Shown here piece after piece: positions 54,520 to 63,864 of a stretch of DNA of 64,000 bases (positions within the stretch are counted from its first letter, which is position 1; each line of letters opens with the position of its first letter). Source of the stretch: Streptomyces soli (lineage in GTDB: Bacteria; Actinomycetota; Actinomycetes; Streptomycetales; Streptomycetaceae); the NCBI RefSeq assembly GCF_003999195.1, contig NZ_RJVR01000049.1:1-64000 (forward strand). The letters are read 5' to 3'. The notes beneath the pieces were generated by a model, which saw nothing but the letters and a program-made list of their open reading frames with translations, was not told the DNA's origin and searched no databases. The position numbers were made by a program, and so were the translations under genes.

Positions 54520-55113
54520 CTACGCCCTGCGCAGGCCGTCGAAGGCCAGGCGCACCACCGCGTCCGCGACCTGGTCGCTTTCGAGGCCGCCGCCGTCGTC
54601 CTTGGGGCGGTACCACTCCACTATGGAGTTGATCATCCCGAAGAGCAGCCTCGTCGCCAGCCTCAGGTCCACGTCGGCGCGCAGATCGCCCTCCGCGGCC
54701 GCCGCCTTCAGCAGGTCCGTCACGCGGTGGTCGAACTCCCGGCGCCGCTCCATGGCCCACCGCTCGGTCTGCGTGTTCCCGCGCACCCGCAGCAGCAAGG
54801 TGACGTAGGGCAGCTCTGCCATCAGCACCTCGGCGGTGCGCCGCGTAACGTACTCCAGCCGCTCGACCGCCCGCCCGCCCTGTGCGCCGGGCTCATCAAG
54901 AATGCCGAACAGGCCGTCCAGCGCCCGCCCGACGGCCCGGCGCAGCAGCTCCTCCTTGCCACGTACGTGGTGGTAGATGGAAGACTTCGAGATTCCGGCG
55001 GCCCGCGACAGGTGCTCCATGGAGGTGCCGTCGTAGCCGCGCTCGATGAACACCTCGACGGCGACGGCGAGGAGGGTCTCGGGCGTGTACGTGTCGCGCT
55101 GGGCCATGGTCAT
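54520..55113 (-). CDS. TetR family regulator of phenylacetate degradation (PaaR-type)
   Basis: This 197-residue protein has the TetR helix-turn-helix (about 8-55: YTPETLLAVAVEVFIERGYDGTSMEHLSRAAGISKSSIYHHVRGKEELL) and an all-helical ligand domain. Its ATG lies two bases after the 3-hydroxyacyl-CoA dehydrogenase stop, so it is translated with paaH. Three copies of one palindrome near bkdA, paaN/paaH and paaA are its likely operators. Related PaaR proteins release DNA on binding phenylacetyl-CoA; I infer the same here. Confidence 0.88.
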   Translation of the reverse strand: MTMAQRDTYTPETLLAVAVEVFIERGYDGTSMEHLSRAAGISKSSIYHHVRGKEELLRRAVGRALDGLFGILDEPGAQGGRAVERLEYVTRRTAEVLMAELPYVTLLLRVRGNTQTERWAMERRREFDHRVTDLLKAAAAEGDLRADVDLRLATRLLFGMINSIVEWYRPKDDGGGLESDQVADAVVRLAFDGLRRA

Positions 55114-55115
55114 GA

Positions 55116-56639
55116 TTACAGCAGCCTCTCCTGGGAGGCCGCGCGGCGGATCAACAGGTGAGAGGGCGCGTAACGGCCGGTCGGATGTGTGGTGTGCATC
55201 AGCTTGAGGAAATCGCAGACCCAGTCCGCGCCCAGGAGTTCGCCCCACTGCAAGGGGCCCAGCGGGTAGTTGACGCCCAGGCGCATCGCGATGTCGATGT
55301 CGTCAGGTGACGCCACGCCCTTGGCGACCGCGTCAGCGGCGAAGTCCACCAGCATGGCGACGGTACGGGCGACGATCAGGCCGGGGGTGTCGTCAATGAC
55401 GCTGACCTTCTTACCCAGCGCCTGGAGGAGGCCGATCGCGGCCTGGACCGTCTCGGGGCGGGCCGTGTCGGACGGCGCCAGGGCGATGCGGGTGGCGGCG
55501 CGGTAGTCCAACGCGAGGTCGAACTGCACGCGGTCGTCGCCGAAGGCGGTCGCGAGGTCGCCGTCGGCCAGGCACAGCAATCCACCGCCGGGCAGCTCGA
55601 TGCAGCCGTCGAACGCGCCGTCCGGTGCGCCCTCCACCACCTCGATGCCCGCCTCGGCGATCAGTTCGGGGAGCACGGCGGCGGGCCCCTGCCCGCCCGG
55701 GCGCACGGTGACCTCGGCGGGCGCCTTCTCCAGTTCGGCCGTACGCGGTTCAGGGCGAGCCGCGCCGTCGTACGCGTACCAGCCCCGCCCGGACTTGCGG
55801 CCGAGCCGCCCGGCCTCCACCAAGCGCCGCTGCGCGAGCGACGGGGTGAACTTCGGGTCCTGGAAGAAGGACTCCCATACGGAGCGGGTGACCGCCTCGT
55901 TGACGTCCTGGCCGATCAGATCGGTCAGCTCGAAGGGCCCCATCCGGAAGCCGCCGCACTCGCGCAGCACCGCGTCAATGGTGGCGGGATCGGCCACGCC
56001 CTCCTCAAGGAGGCGGAACGCCTCCGCGTAGAAGGGGCGGGCGACACGGTTGACGATGAAGCCCGGCGTGTCGGTGCAGCGCACCGGCGTCTTGCCCCAG
56101 GCGACCATCGTCTCGTACGCGGCCGTGGCCGCCGCCTCGTCGGTGGCGGCGCCGGACACCACCTCGACCAGCGGCAGCAGGGGAGCGGGATTGAAGAAGT
56201 GCAGGCCCAGGAAGCGGCCCGGGCGGCGCAGGGCCGCGCCGACGGCGGTGACGGACAGGGAGGAGGTGTTGGTGGCCAGCAGGCAGTCGCCGCCGACGAC
56301 GGTCTCCAGGGCGGTGAAGAGCTGCTGCTTGGCGCCCAGGTCCTCCAGGATCGCCTCGATGACCAGCTCCGCGCCGGCCAGCTCGCCGAGCTCCTCCGCC
56401 GGGGCCAGCCGGGCGCGGGCGGCGTCCCTGGCGGCGGCGTCCAGGCGGCCCTTTTCGACCAGCCGGTCGAAGCGCTCCGTTATGGCCTGCTCGGCCAGCA
56501 CGGCGCGCCCGGGGGCGGCGTCGTAGAGCCGGACATGGTGACCGGCGGCCAGGGCGACCTGGGCGATTCCCTGGCCCATGGTGCCCGTGCCGACGACGGC
56601 GATCGTGCTGCTTCGGTCAAGCGGGTCCGGCGCGGTCAT
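55116..56639 (-). CDS. paaH: 3-hydroxyacyl-CoA dehydrogenase (PaaH/PaaC-type)
   Basis: This 507-residue enzyme has an N-terminal NAD-binding domain (VVGTGTMGQGIAQVALAAGHHV near residue 15) and two C-terminal 3-hydroxyacyl-CoA dehydrogenase domains (about 195-295 and 405-495; the second begins near VARTVAMLVDFAAD). The catalytic region includes NTSSLS and HFFNPAPLLPLVEVV near 142. It oxidises 3-hydroxyadipyl-CoA, a late step of phenylacetate breakdown. The ATG at 56637-56639 was chosen with GAGGAG upstream. It is divergent from paaN and shares its operator region. Confidence 0.92.
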   Translation of the reverse strand: MTAPDPLDRSSTIAVVGTGTMGQGIAQVALAAGHHVRLYDAAPGRAVLAEQAITERFDRLVEKGRLDAAARDAARARLAPAEELGELAGAELVIEAILEDLGAKQQLFTALETVVGGDCLLATNTSSLSVTAVGAALRRPGRFLGLHFFNPAPLLPLVEVVSGAATDEAAATAAYETMVAWGKTPVRCTDTPGFIVNRVARPFYAEAFRLLEEGVADPATIDAVLRECGGFRMGPFELTDLIGQDVNEAVTRSVWESFFQDPKFTPSLAQRRLVEAGRLGRKSGRGWYAYDGAARPEPRTAELEKAPAEVTVRPGGQGPAAVLPELIAEAGIEVVEGAPDGAFDGCIELPGGGLLCLADGDLATAFGDDRVQFDLALDYRAATRIALAPSDTARPETVQAAIGLLQALGKKVSVIDDTPGLIVARTVAMLVDFAADAVAKGVASPDDIDIAMRLGVNYPLGPLQWGELLGADWVCDFLKLMHTTHPTGRYAPSHLLIRRAASQERLL

Positions 56640-56687
56640 GGCGGAGCTGCTCCTCGGCGAGTTATCCACAGGTTCGGCCGACCCCTC

Positions 56688-56715
56688 TTGTCCCGACCGA
56701 ACATTCGGTTAATCT
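56688..56715 (+). promoter_or_regulatory. paaN promoter with internal ACCGA-N4-TCGGT operator
   Basis: TTGTCC (56688-56693), a 16-base spacer and TAATCT (56710-56715) make a plausible promoter. The palindrome ACCGAACATTCGGT (56696-56709) fills the spacer, so bound repressor would exclude RNA polymerase. The same site lies upstream of paaH on the other strand. Confidence 0.65.
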
Positions 56716-56780
56716 AGCGGTGTTGCCAGCATGAAGCATCCTGCCCATCCGCCCGCACCAGCTCGACGAGGAGTTGGCCC

Positions 56781-58487
56781 ATGGCTGCCGAGCTCACCGA
56801 TCCCACCGGTCTCACCGCTCTCCCCTTGATCGAACGGCATCGCGAGACCCTCGACAAGGGCCTCGCCGCTATCCGTACTCGCGAGTACTGGTCGCCGTAC
56901 CCCGAGCACCCCAAGGCGTACGGGGACGGCGAGACCGGCAAGGCCGCCTTCGACGCCCTGCTGCACAGCCGCTTCGACCTGGACCAGCCCGGCACCGACG
57001 GCTGGACAGGCGGCGAGGTGTCGCCGTACGGCATCGAGCTGGGCGTGGAGTATCCGCACCCGGATGCGGATGTGCTGCTCCCGGCGATGCGCGCCGCCCT
57101 CCCGGCCTGGCGCGACGCCGGCCCGGAGACGCGGGCCGCGGTCAGCCTGGAGATCCTCTCCCGGATCAACGCGCGGACCAATGAGTTCGCGCACGCGGTC
57201 ATGCACACCTCGGGCCAGGCCTTCATGATGGCCTTCCAGGCGGGCGGCCCGCACGCCCAGGACCGCGGCCTTGAGGCGATCGCGTACGCCTACGCCGAGC
57301 AGACCCGCACCCCGGAGAGGGCGGAGTGGGTCAAGCCGCAGGGCAAGCGCGATCCGCTGAGTCTGCGCAAGGACTTCAAGGCGGTGCCGCGCGGCATCGC
57401 CCTGGTCATCGGCTGCAACACCTTCCCGACATGGAACGGCTACCCGGGGTTCTTCGCCTCTCTGGCCACTGGCAATCCGGTGCTGGTCAAGCCGCATCCT
57501 CGGGCCGTGCTGCCGCTCGCACTCACGGTCAAGGTCGCCCGCGAGGTGCTCGCCGAGGCCGACTTCGACCCGAATCTGGTCGCCCTGGCCGCCGAACAGC
57601 CCGGCGAGGGCCTGGCCAAGACGCTGGCGGTGCGCCCCGAGATCCGCGTCATCGACTACACCGGCTCGACCGCCTTCGGCGACTGGCTGGAGGCCAACGC
57701 CCGCCAGGCGCAGGTCTTCACCGAGAAGGCCGGGGTCAACACGGTGATCATCGACTCCACCGACGACTACAGCGGCCTGCTGTCCAATCTCGCCTTCTCG
57801 CTCTCGCTCTACAGCGGTCAGATGTGCACCACCCCGCAGAATCTGCTGATCCCCCGCGACGGCATCGACACCGACGCCGGTCACAAGATGTACGACGAGG
57901 TGGTCGCCGACCTCGCCGCGGCCGTGGGCGGCCTGCTCGGCGACGACGCCCGGGCCAACGCCCTGCTCGGCGCCCTGGTCAACCCCGACGTGAAGAGCCG
58001 CCTGGAAGCCGCCCCGTCGGTCGGCGAAGTCGCCCTGGCCTCGCGGGCGGTGCCCAATCCGGAGTTCCCCGACGCCGTGGTCCGCACCCCGGTGATCGTG
58101 AAGCTGGACGGCGCCAAGCCCGACGACGAAGCGGCGTACATGACGGAGTGCTTCGGCCCGGTGTCCTTCGCGGTCGCCGTCGACTCGCCGGAGGCCGCGG
58201 TGGAGCTGCTGCGCCGCACGGTGCGCGAGAAGGGCGCCATGACGGTCGGCGCCTACACGACCTCCCCCGAGGTGGAGCGGCTGATCGAGGAGGCCTGCTG
58301 GGACGAGTCGGCGCAGCTGTCGCTGAATCTGACCGGCGGGGTCTACGTCAACCAGACCGCGGCGTTCTCCGACTTCCATGGCTCGGGCGGCAATCCGGCC
58401 GCCAACGCGGCCCTGTGCGACGGCGCGTTCGTCGCCAACCGTTTCCGGGTCATCGAGGTCCGCCGTCCCAGTGGAACAGCGTCATAG
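56781..58487 (+). CDS. paaN: Phenylacetic acid degradation protein PaaN (aldehyde dehydrogenase)
   Basis: This 568-residue protein is the single-domain PaaN form. It has an aldehyde dehydrogenase fold with IGCNTFPTWNGYPGFFASL near residue 212, IDYTGSTAFGDWLEANARQ near 291, and the catalytic loop SGQMCTTPQN near 348 (Cys intact). There is no C-terminal MaoC-type hydratase, unlike the bifunctional PaaZ. It oxidises the ring-cleavage aldehyde to 3-oxo-5,6-dehydrosuberyl-CoA. Its 3' end overlaps the convergent TrmH-type gene by 38 bases. Confidence 0.95.
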   Translation: MAAELTDPTGLTALPLIERHRETLDKGLAAIRTREYWSPYPEHPKAYGDGETGKAAFDALLHSRFDLDQPGTDGWTGGEVSPYGIELGVEYPHPDADVLLPAMRAALPAWRDAGPETRAAVSLEILSRINARTNEFAHAVMHTSGQAFMMAFQAGGPHAQDRGLEAIAYAYAEQTRTPERAEWVKPQGKRDPLSLRKDFKAVPRGIALVIGCNTFPTWNGYPGFFASLATGNPVLVKPHPRAVLPLALTVKVAREVLAEADFDPNLVALAAEQPGEGLAKTLAVRPEIRVIDYTGSTAFGDWLEANARQAQVFTEKAGVNTVIIDSTDDYSGLLSNLAFSLSLYSGQMCTTPQNLLIPRDGIDTDAGHKMYDEVVADLAAAVGGLLGDDARANALLGALVNPDVKSRLEAAPSVGEVALASRAVPNPEFPDAVVRTPVIVKLDGAKPDDEAAYMTECFGPVSFAVAVDSPEAAVELLRRTVREKGAMTVGAYTTSPEVERLIEEACWDESAQLSLNLTGGVYVNQTAAFSDFHGSGGNPAANAALCDGAFVANRFRVIEVRRPSGTAS

Positions 58488-59208
58488 CCACGCTGGTGGC
58501 GAGGTTGTAGCTGGAGACCTGGGGGCGCATGGGCAGCGCCACCAGCCGGTCCGCGCGGCTGCGCAGCTCCGCCGAGATGCCGTGCCGCTCTGAGCCGAAG
58601 GCGATCAGGGCGTCGTCGGGGATGACGACGGTCCGGATGTCCTCGCCCTCCGGGTCGAGGACGTGCAGCGGCCCGGGCGGCAGATCGTCGATGCCGAGCC
58701 GCTCCACGGCGGTGGCGTAGTGCAGCCCGGCCCCGGCCCGTACGGCATTGGAATGCCAGGGGTCCAGGTCGCCGGTGGTGACCACGCCCGTGGCGCCGAA
58801 GCCGGCGGCGAGGCGGACCACGGCTCCGACGTTGCCCAGGTTGCGGGGGTTGTCCAGAACGACGACCGGCGCTGGCCGGGGAAGCCGGGACAGGCTCTTC
58901 CGGTTGGCGTGCTCGCTCGGCCTGACCGCCAGCGCGGCGACCCCGGTCGGGTGCACCCTGGGCACAAGCTCCTTCAGCACGGCGGCCGGGACCTCGACGA
59001 GCGACGCGGCGAGCGCATTGGTGAGGTCGTCCGCCAGCTCGGCCGCGAGGCCGAGCACCGCGTCCTTGTCAGCGGCGACCGCCAGCTGTACATCCGCGCC
59101 GAAGCGCAGGGCGTGCTTCAGCGCGTGGAAGCCGTCGAGGAGCACAGCCCCCGGGGCCAGCTCACGCCATTCACCTGCGCCGGTCTTCGCCTCGTTGTCG
59201 CTGGTCAC
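58450..59208 (-). CDS. SpoU/TrmH-type RNA 2'-O-methyltransferase
   Basis: This 252-residue protein has a short N-terminal substrate-binding domain and the knotted SPOUT catalytic domain: motif 1 NPRNLGNVGAVVR near residue 121, motif 2 FGSERHGIS near 206, and motif 3 PMRPQVSSYNLATSVAM near 228. It methylates the 2'-hydroxyl of a ribose in tRNA or rRNA; the target is not given by sequence. It overlaps the HTTM gene by four bases and is the last of a three-gene operon. Confidence 0.93.
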   Translation of the reverse strand: MTSDNEAKTGAGEWRELAPGAVLLDGFHALKHALRFGADVQLAVAADKDAVLGLAAELADDLTNALAASLVEVPAAVLKELVPRVHPTGVAALAVRPSEHANRKSLSRLPRPAPVVVLDNPRNLGNVGAVVRLAAGFGATGVVTTGDLDPWHSNAVRAGAGLHYATAVERLGIDDLPPGPLHVLDPEGEDIRTVVIPDDALIAFGSERHGISAELRSRADRLVALPMRPQVSSYNLATSVAMTLFHWDGGPR

Positions 59209-60530
59209 CCCACGAGGTTAGACGGGGCGGGATCGGCAGAGGGCTCCGGCTGCCCCTGGGCCCCGGCGTCGGCCCCGGGCGCCGCCTCGGCCGCGGCCTC
59301 CGGGACCGTACGGCCGCCCATACGGCGCACCCGCCGGGAGACCCGGTCGCCCACCCAGCGCAGGAAGCCGGTCGGCAGGAAGACCGCGTCGGCGGTGATC
59401 ATCGCGAGGGAGAAGAACGGCAGCCCGAGCACGACCGCGATCGAGGCGTGCTCGACCATCATCAGCGCGAGCAGCACATTCTTCACCCGGCGGTTGAAGA
59501 GGGTGAAGGGGAAGGCGACCTGCACGATCACCGTGCCGTAGGTGATGACCATGACCATGAGGCCGCTGCTCGCCATGGCGTGGGACAGCTCGGGCCAGGG
59601 GCTGAAGTCGTCGAGGTGGAGCGGGTAGTAGAGCGCGGTGCCGTCCTGCCAGCGGTTGCCCTGGATCTTGTACCAGCCGGCGGTGGCGTAGATCAGGCAG
59701 ACCTCGACGATGATCACCAGCAGGGTGCCGTTGTGCGCGAGGTTGGCGAAGATGTCCAGGACGGTCCGGGGCTCACGGTCGGGCGCGTAACGGTTCACGG
59801 CCCACCAGACGGCCTGCGCGAGCCAGAAGCCCCAGAAGATGACCGCCCAGCCCCAGCTCAGCAGCCCGAGCGCGGTGACGAGCACCAGCGCCGCGCCCAG
59901 CACCGACCAGAGCACGATGCCGGTGGTGTCACGCTGCGGGCCCCGTTCCGAGCCGTCTTCCGGATCGTCGTCCTGGCTGTCCTGCGGACCGTCTTCCCGG
60001 CTGTTCTCCGCGATCCGGGCCCGGCGCCGCGAGTCCAGCGACCAGACCTGACCGCAGCGGGTCAGGACGAGATAGATGGCCATGAGGTGGATGACGTTGT
60101 CGCCGCCGTCGCCGACGAAGACACTGCGGTTCTGCAGCGACAGCACGCCGATCATGAACAGCAGCGAGGCGGTGCGGGTCCGCCAGCCGAGCAGCAGCAT
60201 CGCGGAGGCGACGATGGCGCCCGCGTAGACGACCTCGAACCACAGCTGGCCGCGGGTCCACATCAGGACGGAGAAGGCGTGGTTGTCGGCGATGAGCTGG
60301 TGCGCCATGTCCCAGCTCCACACGCCGTCCGGCCCGTAGAGCTCCTGGCGGTGCGGCCACTCGCGCAGCAGGAACAGCATCCAGGCCAGCGAGAAGCCCA
60401 TCCGGACGACCGCCGTCTGGTACCGGCCTATGGCCGTACCCGTGAGCCGGGCCAGACCGCCCGAGATGCCCTTGCCGAGGGCCCTTCCCAGGCCTGCGAA
60501 GGGGGACGGAACGATGCTCCGCTCACTCAC
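59205..60530 (-). CDS. HTTM domain protein (vitamin K-dependent carboxylase-like)
   Basis: This 441-residue membrane protein has about eight hydrophobic segments and the HTTM pattern: ARLTGTAIGRYQTAVVRMGFSLAWMLF near the start, WGWAVIFWGFWLAQAVWWAVN and a YATAGWYKIQGNRWQDGTALYYPLHLDDF segment near 290. HTTM is related to the gamma-glutamyl carboxylase transmembrane domain; bacterial versions are usually of unknown function. An acidic Glu/Asp/Ser-rich insertion (about residues 175-205) lies in a cytoplasmic or periplasmic loop. GTGA overlap (4 bp) joins it to the DUF5819 gene. Confidence 0.9.
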   Translation of the reverse strand: MSERSIVPSPFAGLGRALGKGISGGLARLTGTAIGRYQTAVVRMGFSLAWMLFLLREWPHRQELYGPDGVWSWDMAHQLIADNHAFSVLMWTRGQLWFEVVYAGAIVASAMLLLGWRTRTASLLFMIGVLSLQNRSVFVGDGGDNVIHLMAIYLVLTRCGQVWSLDSRRRARIAENSREDGPQDSQDDDPEDGSERGPQRDTTGIVLWSVLGAALVLVTALGLLSWGWAVIFWGFWLAQAVWWAVNRYAPDREPRTVLDIFANLAHNGTLLVIIVEVCLIYATAGWYKIQGNRWQDGTALYYPLHLDDFSPWPELSHAMASSGLMVMVITYGTVIVQVAFPFTLFNRRVKNVLLALMMVEHASIAVVLGLPFFSLAMITADAVFLPTGFLRWVGDRVSRRVRRMGGRTVPEAAAEAAPGADAGAQGQPEPSADPAPSNLVG

Positions 60531-61198
60531 GAGCCGTCCTCCTTTGTGTCCACGGGCCACCAGGGGAGCACCTGGAAGCTGGTCGCTGTGTTGATCTTCT
60601 CGTTGCTCCACGGGGGCGCTGCGATCGGCGTGGTGCTCGCGCGGACCTGGACGCGCTCGACGGCCCCTCCGTTGAGGCGCGGGCCGAAACGGGTCTCGAC
60701 GATGCGCTGGACGTACGCCCTGCTCATCTCGCCGCGGGTGCCGATCGGGCGGTTCTGGTCGCCGTGCGTGCTGGTGTAGAAGGACCAAGCCCGGCGCAGC
60801 TCGTTCTGCTTGGTGTGGCTGGGCGCCGGGTTGTGCCGGATGTCGGCGATGTCCATCGCTGTGAGGTCGACCCAGCCGGTGGTCTCGGTGCTGCCGTCGC
60901 CCTTGCGGACCTCGGCGCGCGCCCAGACGTGGATGTTCTGCTGCACCGGGTTGGGGGCGAACAGCTTCCAGTTCTGCTCGAACTCGGGGTAGATGTACTC
61001 CGCCACCAGGTCGCCGTGCTGCGTGGTGATGGTGTTCTCCGGCGCCACGTGCAGGAACACGGCGAGGAGGTGGACGGCGACCATGACCGCCACGGCGGCG
61101 ACGGCCAGCGCCACCGCTATCCGGGAGGGAAGCGACAGGGCGCCTACGCCGCCGCTGCCACCACCCGGTCGTGCCCGTACGTCCTCGGGTGGCTCCAT
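60527..61198 (-). CDS. DUF5819 family membrane protein
   Basis: This 223-residue protein has one N-terminal transmembrane segment (about 25-48) followed by an extracytoplasmic domain with YIYPEFEQNWKLFAPNPVQQNIHVW near residue 74. That is the DUF5819 pattern, regularly found next to HTTM genes, which suggests one complex. It is the first gene of the operon, starting with ATG at 61196-61198 behind GAGGAG. Divergent from paaA with 197 bp between. Confidence 0.88.
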   Translation of the reverse strand: MEPPEDVRARPGGGSGGVGALSLPSRIAVALAVAAVAVMVAVHLLAVFLHVAPENTITTQHGDLVAEYIYPEFEQNWKLFAPNPVQQNIHVWARAEVRKGDGSTETTGWVDLTAMDIADIRHNPAPSHTKQNELRRAWSFYTSTHGDQNRPIGTRGEMSRAYVQRIVETRFGPRLNGGAVERVQVRASTTPIAAPPWSNEKINTATSFQVLPWWPVDTKEDGS

Positions 61199-61357
61199 GT
61201 CGTCAGTACTCCTCGTTCCCCGCGTTGCTTTCCGCACGGAACGGTACTCATGCCACACAGCCGCAGTACAGCCATCCCGGTTATCTCGGTTGTCCACAGG
61301 CCGCCGGGGATTGACCTTGACACCGTCCGGGGCCCGGCCCACCATGGGATCGAGCAG

Positions 61358-61371
61358 ACCGAACGATCGGT
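61358..61371. promoter_or_regulatory. ACCGA-N4-TCGGT palindrome upstream of paaA
   Basis: ACCGAACGATCGGT ends 24 bases before the paaA ATG, with AAGGGGG between. It matches the palindromes near paaN and bkdA. Binding here would block initiation of the paaABCDE operon. Confidence 0.65.
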
Positions 61372-61395
61372 CGGTCGGGAGCAAGGGGGCTCTGC

Positions 61396-62354
<959 letters not shown>

Positions 62355-62358
<4 letters not shown>

Positions 62359-62645
62359 GCCCGGCAACCGACTGGCCGCTGTGGGAGGTCTTCGTCCGCA
62401 GTCGGCGCGGACTGAGCCACAGCCACGCGGGCAGTCTGCACGCGCCCGACGCGACCATGGCCCTGCGCCAGGCCCGCGACCTCTACACCCGGCGCGGCGA
62501 GGGCGTGTCGATCTGGGTCGTGCCGTCCTCCCAGATCACCGCGTCCTCACCCGACGAGAAGGACCCCTTCTTCGAGCCCGCAGCCGACAAGCCCTACCGC
62601 CACCCGACTTTCTACGAGATCCCGGAAGGGGTACGCCACCTATGA
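62355..62645 (+). CDS. paaB: 1,2-phenylacetyl-CoA epoxidase subunit PaaB
   Basis: This 96-residue subunit has the PaaB pattern: [52 protein letters not shown], with a final [25 protein letters not shown]. It bridges PaaA and PaaC heterodimers in the complex. The ATG overlaps the paaA stop by four bases (ATGA). Confidence 0.96.
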
Positions 62646-63373
62646 ACCGCGTACCTGTGACCGCCGCGATCGCGCTGGGCGACGACGCCCTCGTCCTCGC
62701 CCAGCGGCTGGGGGAGTGGGCCGGTCACGCACCGGTCCTGGAGGAGGACGTCGCCCTGGCCAACATCGCCCTGGACCTGCTGGGCCAGGCCCGGACGCTG
62801 CTCTCCATGGCCGGGGACGAGGATCAACACGCCTATCTGCGGGAGGAACGCGAGTTCCGCAACGTCCAGCTCGTGGAGCAGCCCAACGGCGACTTCGCCC
62901 ACACCATCGCCCGCCAGCTGTACTTCGCCACGTACCAGCAGCTGATGTACAGCGAACTGGCCACAGCTCAGAGCGAATTGGAGCAGGGTGGACTGGCGGC
63001 GCTCGCCGCCAAGGCGGTGAAGGAGGTCGCCTACCACCGCGACCACGCCGTGCAGTGGACGCTGCGGCTCGGCGACGGCACCCCCGAGAGCCATGAGCGG
63101 ATGCAGCGCGCCCTGGACGCCCTGTGGCGGTACACCGGCGAACTGTTCCAGCCGATGGAGGGGCTGCCCGTCGACCTCCCGGCCCTGCGCGAGCCGTGGC
63201 TGGCGGCGATCGGCGAGGTCGTGGCCCGCGCCACCCTGACCATGCCGGACGGCCCGGACCGCACCCCCTGGGCGGCCGGAGCGGGCCGCCAGGGCGTCCA
63301 CACTGAGTCCTTCGGCCGGATGCTGGCCGAGATGCAGCATCTTCACCGGGCACACCCGGGGGCGTCATGGTGA
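62642..63373 (+). CDS. paaC: 1,2-phenylacetyl-CoA epoxidase subunit PaaC
   Basis: This 243-residue structural subunit has the ferritin-like fold of PaaA but without catalytic iron: LGDDALVLAQRLGEWAGHAPVLEEDVALANIALDLLGQARTLL near residue 12, and AVKEVAYHRDHAVQWTLRLGDGT near 126. It holds PaaA active. The ATG overlaps the paaB stop by four bases. Confidence 0.96.
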   Translation: MNRVPVTAAIALGDDALVLAQRLGEWAGHAPVLEEDVALANIALDLLGQARTLLSMAGDEDQHAYLREEREFRNVQLVEQPNGDFAHTIARQLYFATYQQLMYSELATAQSELEQGGLAALAAKAVKEVAYHRDHAVQWTLRLGDGTPESHERMQRALDALWRYTGELFQPMEGLPVDLPALREPWLAAIGEVVARATLTMPDGPDRTPWAAGAGRQGVHTESFGRMLAEMQHLHRAHPGASW

Positions 63374-63864
63374 CCACCACTGCGCTGGAGGAAGGGCTGC
63401 GGCAAGCGGTCGGCGCCGTGCCGGACCCGGAGCTGCCGGTGCTGAGCCTCGAAGAGCTGGGCATCGTGCGCGGCGTCCACCTCCTGGGCCCGGGCCGGGT
63501 GGAAGTGGAGCTCACCCCGACCTACACCGGCTGCCCCGCCATCGACACCATGGCCGCCGACGTGACCCGGGTGCTGCGGGAGCACGGCATACCGGAGGTG
63601 TCGGTGTGCACCGTCCTGTCTCCCCCGTGGTCGACGGACGCGATCAGCGCCGAAGGCCGCCGCAAGCTGGCCGAGTTCGGCATCGCCCCGCCCCGGCCGA
63701 CCAGGGACGGCGGCGGTCCGGTGCCGGTCGGGCTGTCGGTGCGCTGCCCGCACTGCGGCTCGCTCGACACCACCCTGCTCAGCCGCTTCTCGTCCACCGC
63801 CTGCAAGGCCCTGCGCCGCTGCGAGAGCTGCCGCGAACCCTTCGACCACTTCAAGGAGTTGTGA
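63367..63864 (+). CDS. paaD: Phenylacetate-CoA epoxygenase assembly protein PaaD
   Basis: This 165-residue protein has the DUF59 (MIP18-like) fold with VPDPELPVLSLEELGIVRGV near residue 18 and YTGCPAIDTMAADV near 53, plus a C-terminal zinc ribbon (CPHCGS, then CESCREPF). It supplies or matures metal centres, probably the iron-sulphur cluster of PaaE. The start overlaps paaC by seven bases. Confidence 0.95.
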   Translation: MVTTTALEEGLRQAVGAVPDPELPVLSLEELGIVRGVHLLGPGRVEVELTPTYTGCPAIDTMAADVTRVLREHGIPEVSVCTVLSPPWSTDAISAEGRRKLAEFGIAPPRPTRDGGGPVPVGLSVRCPHCGSLDTTLLSRFSSTACKALRRCESCREPFDHFKEL

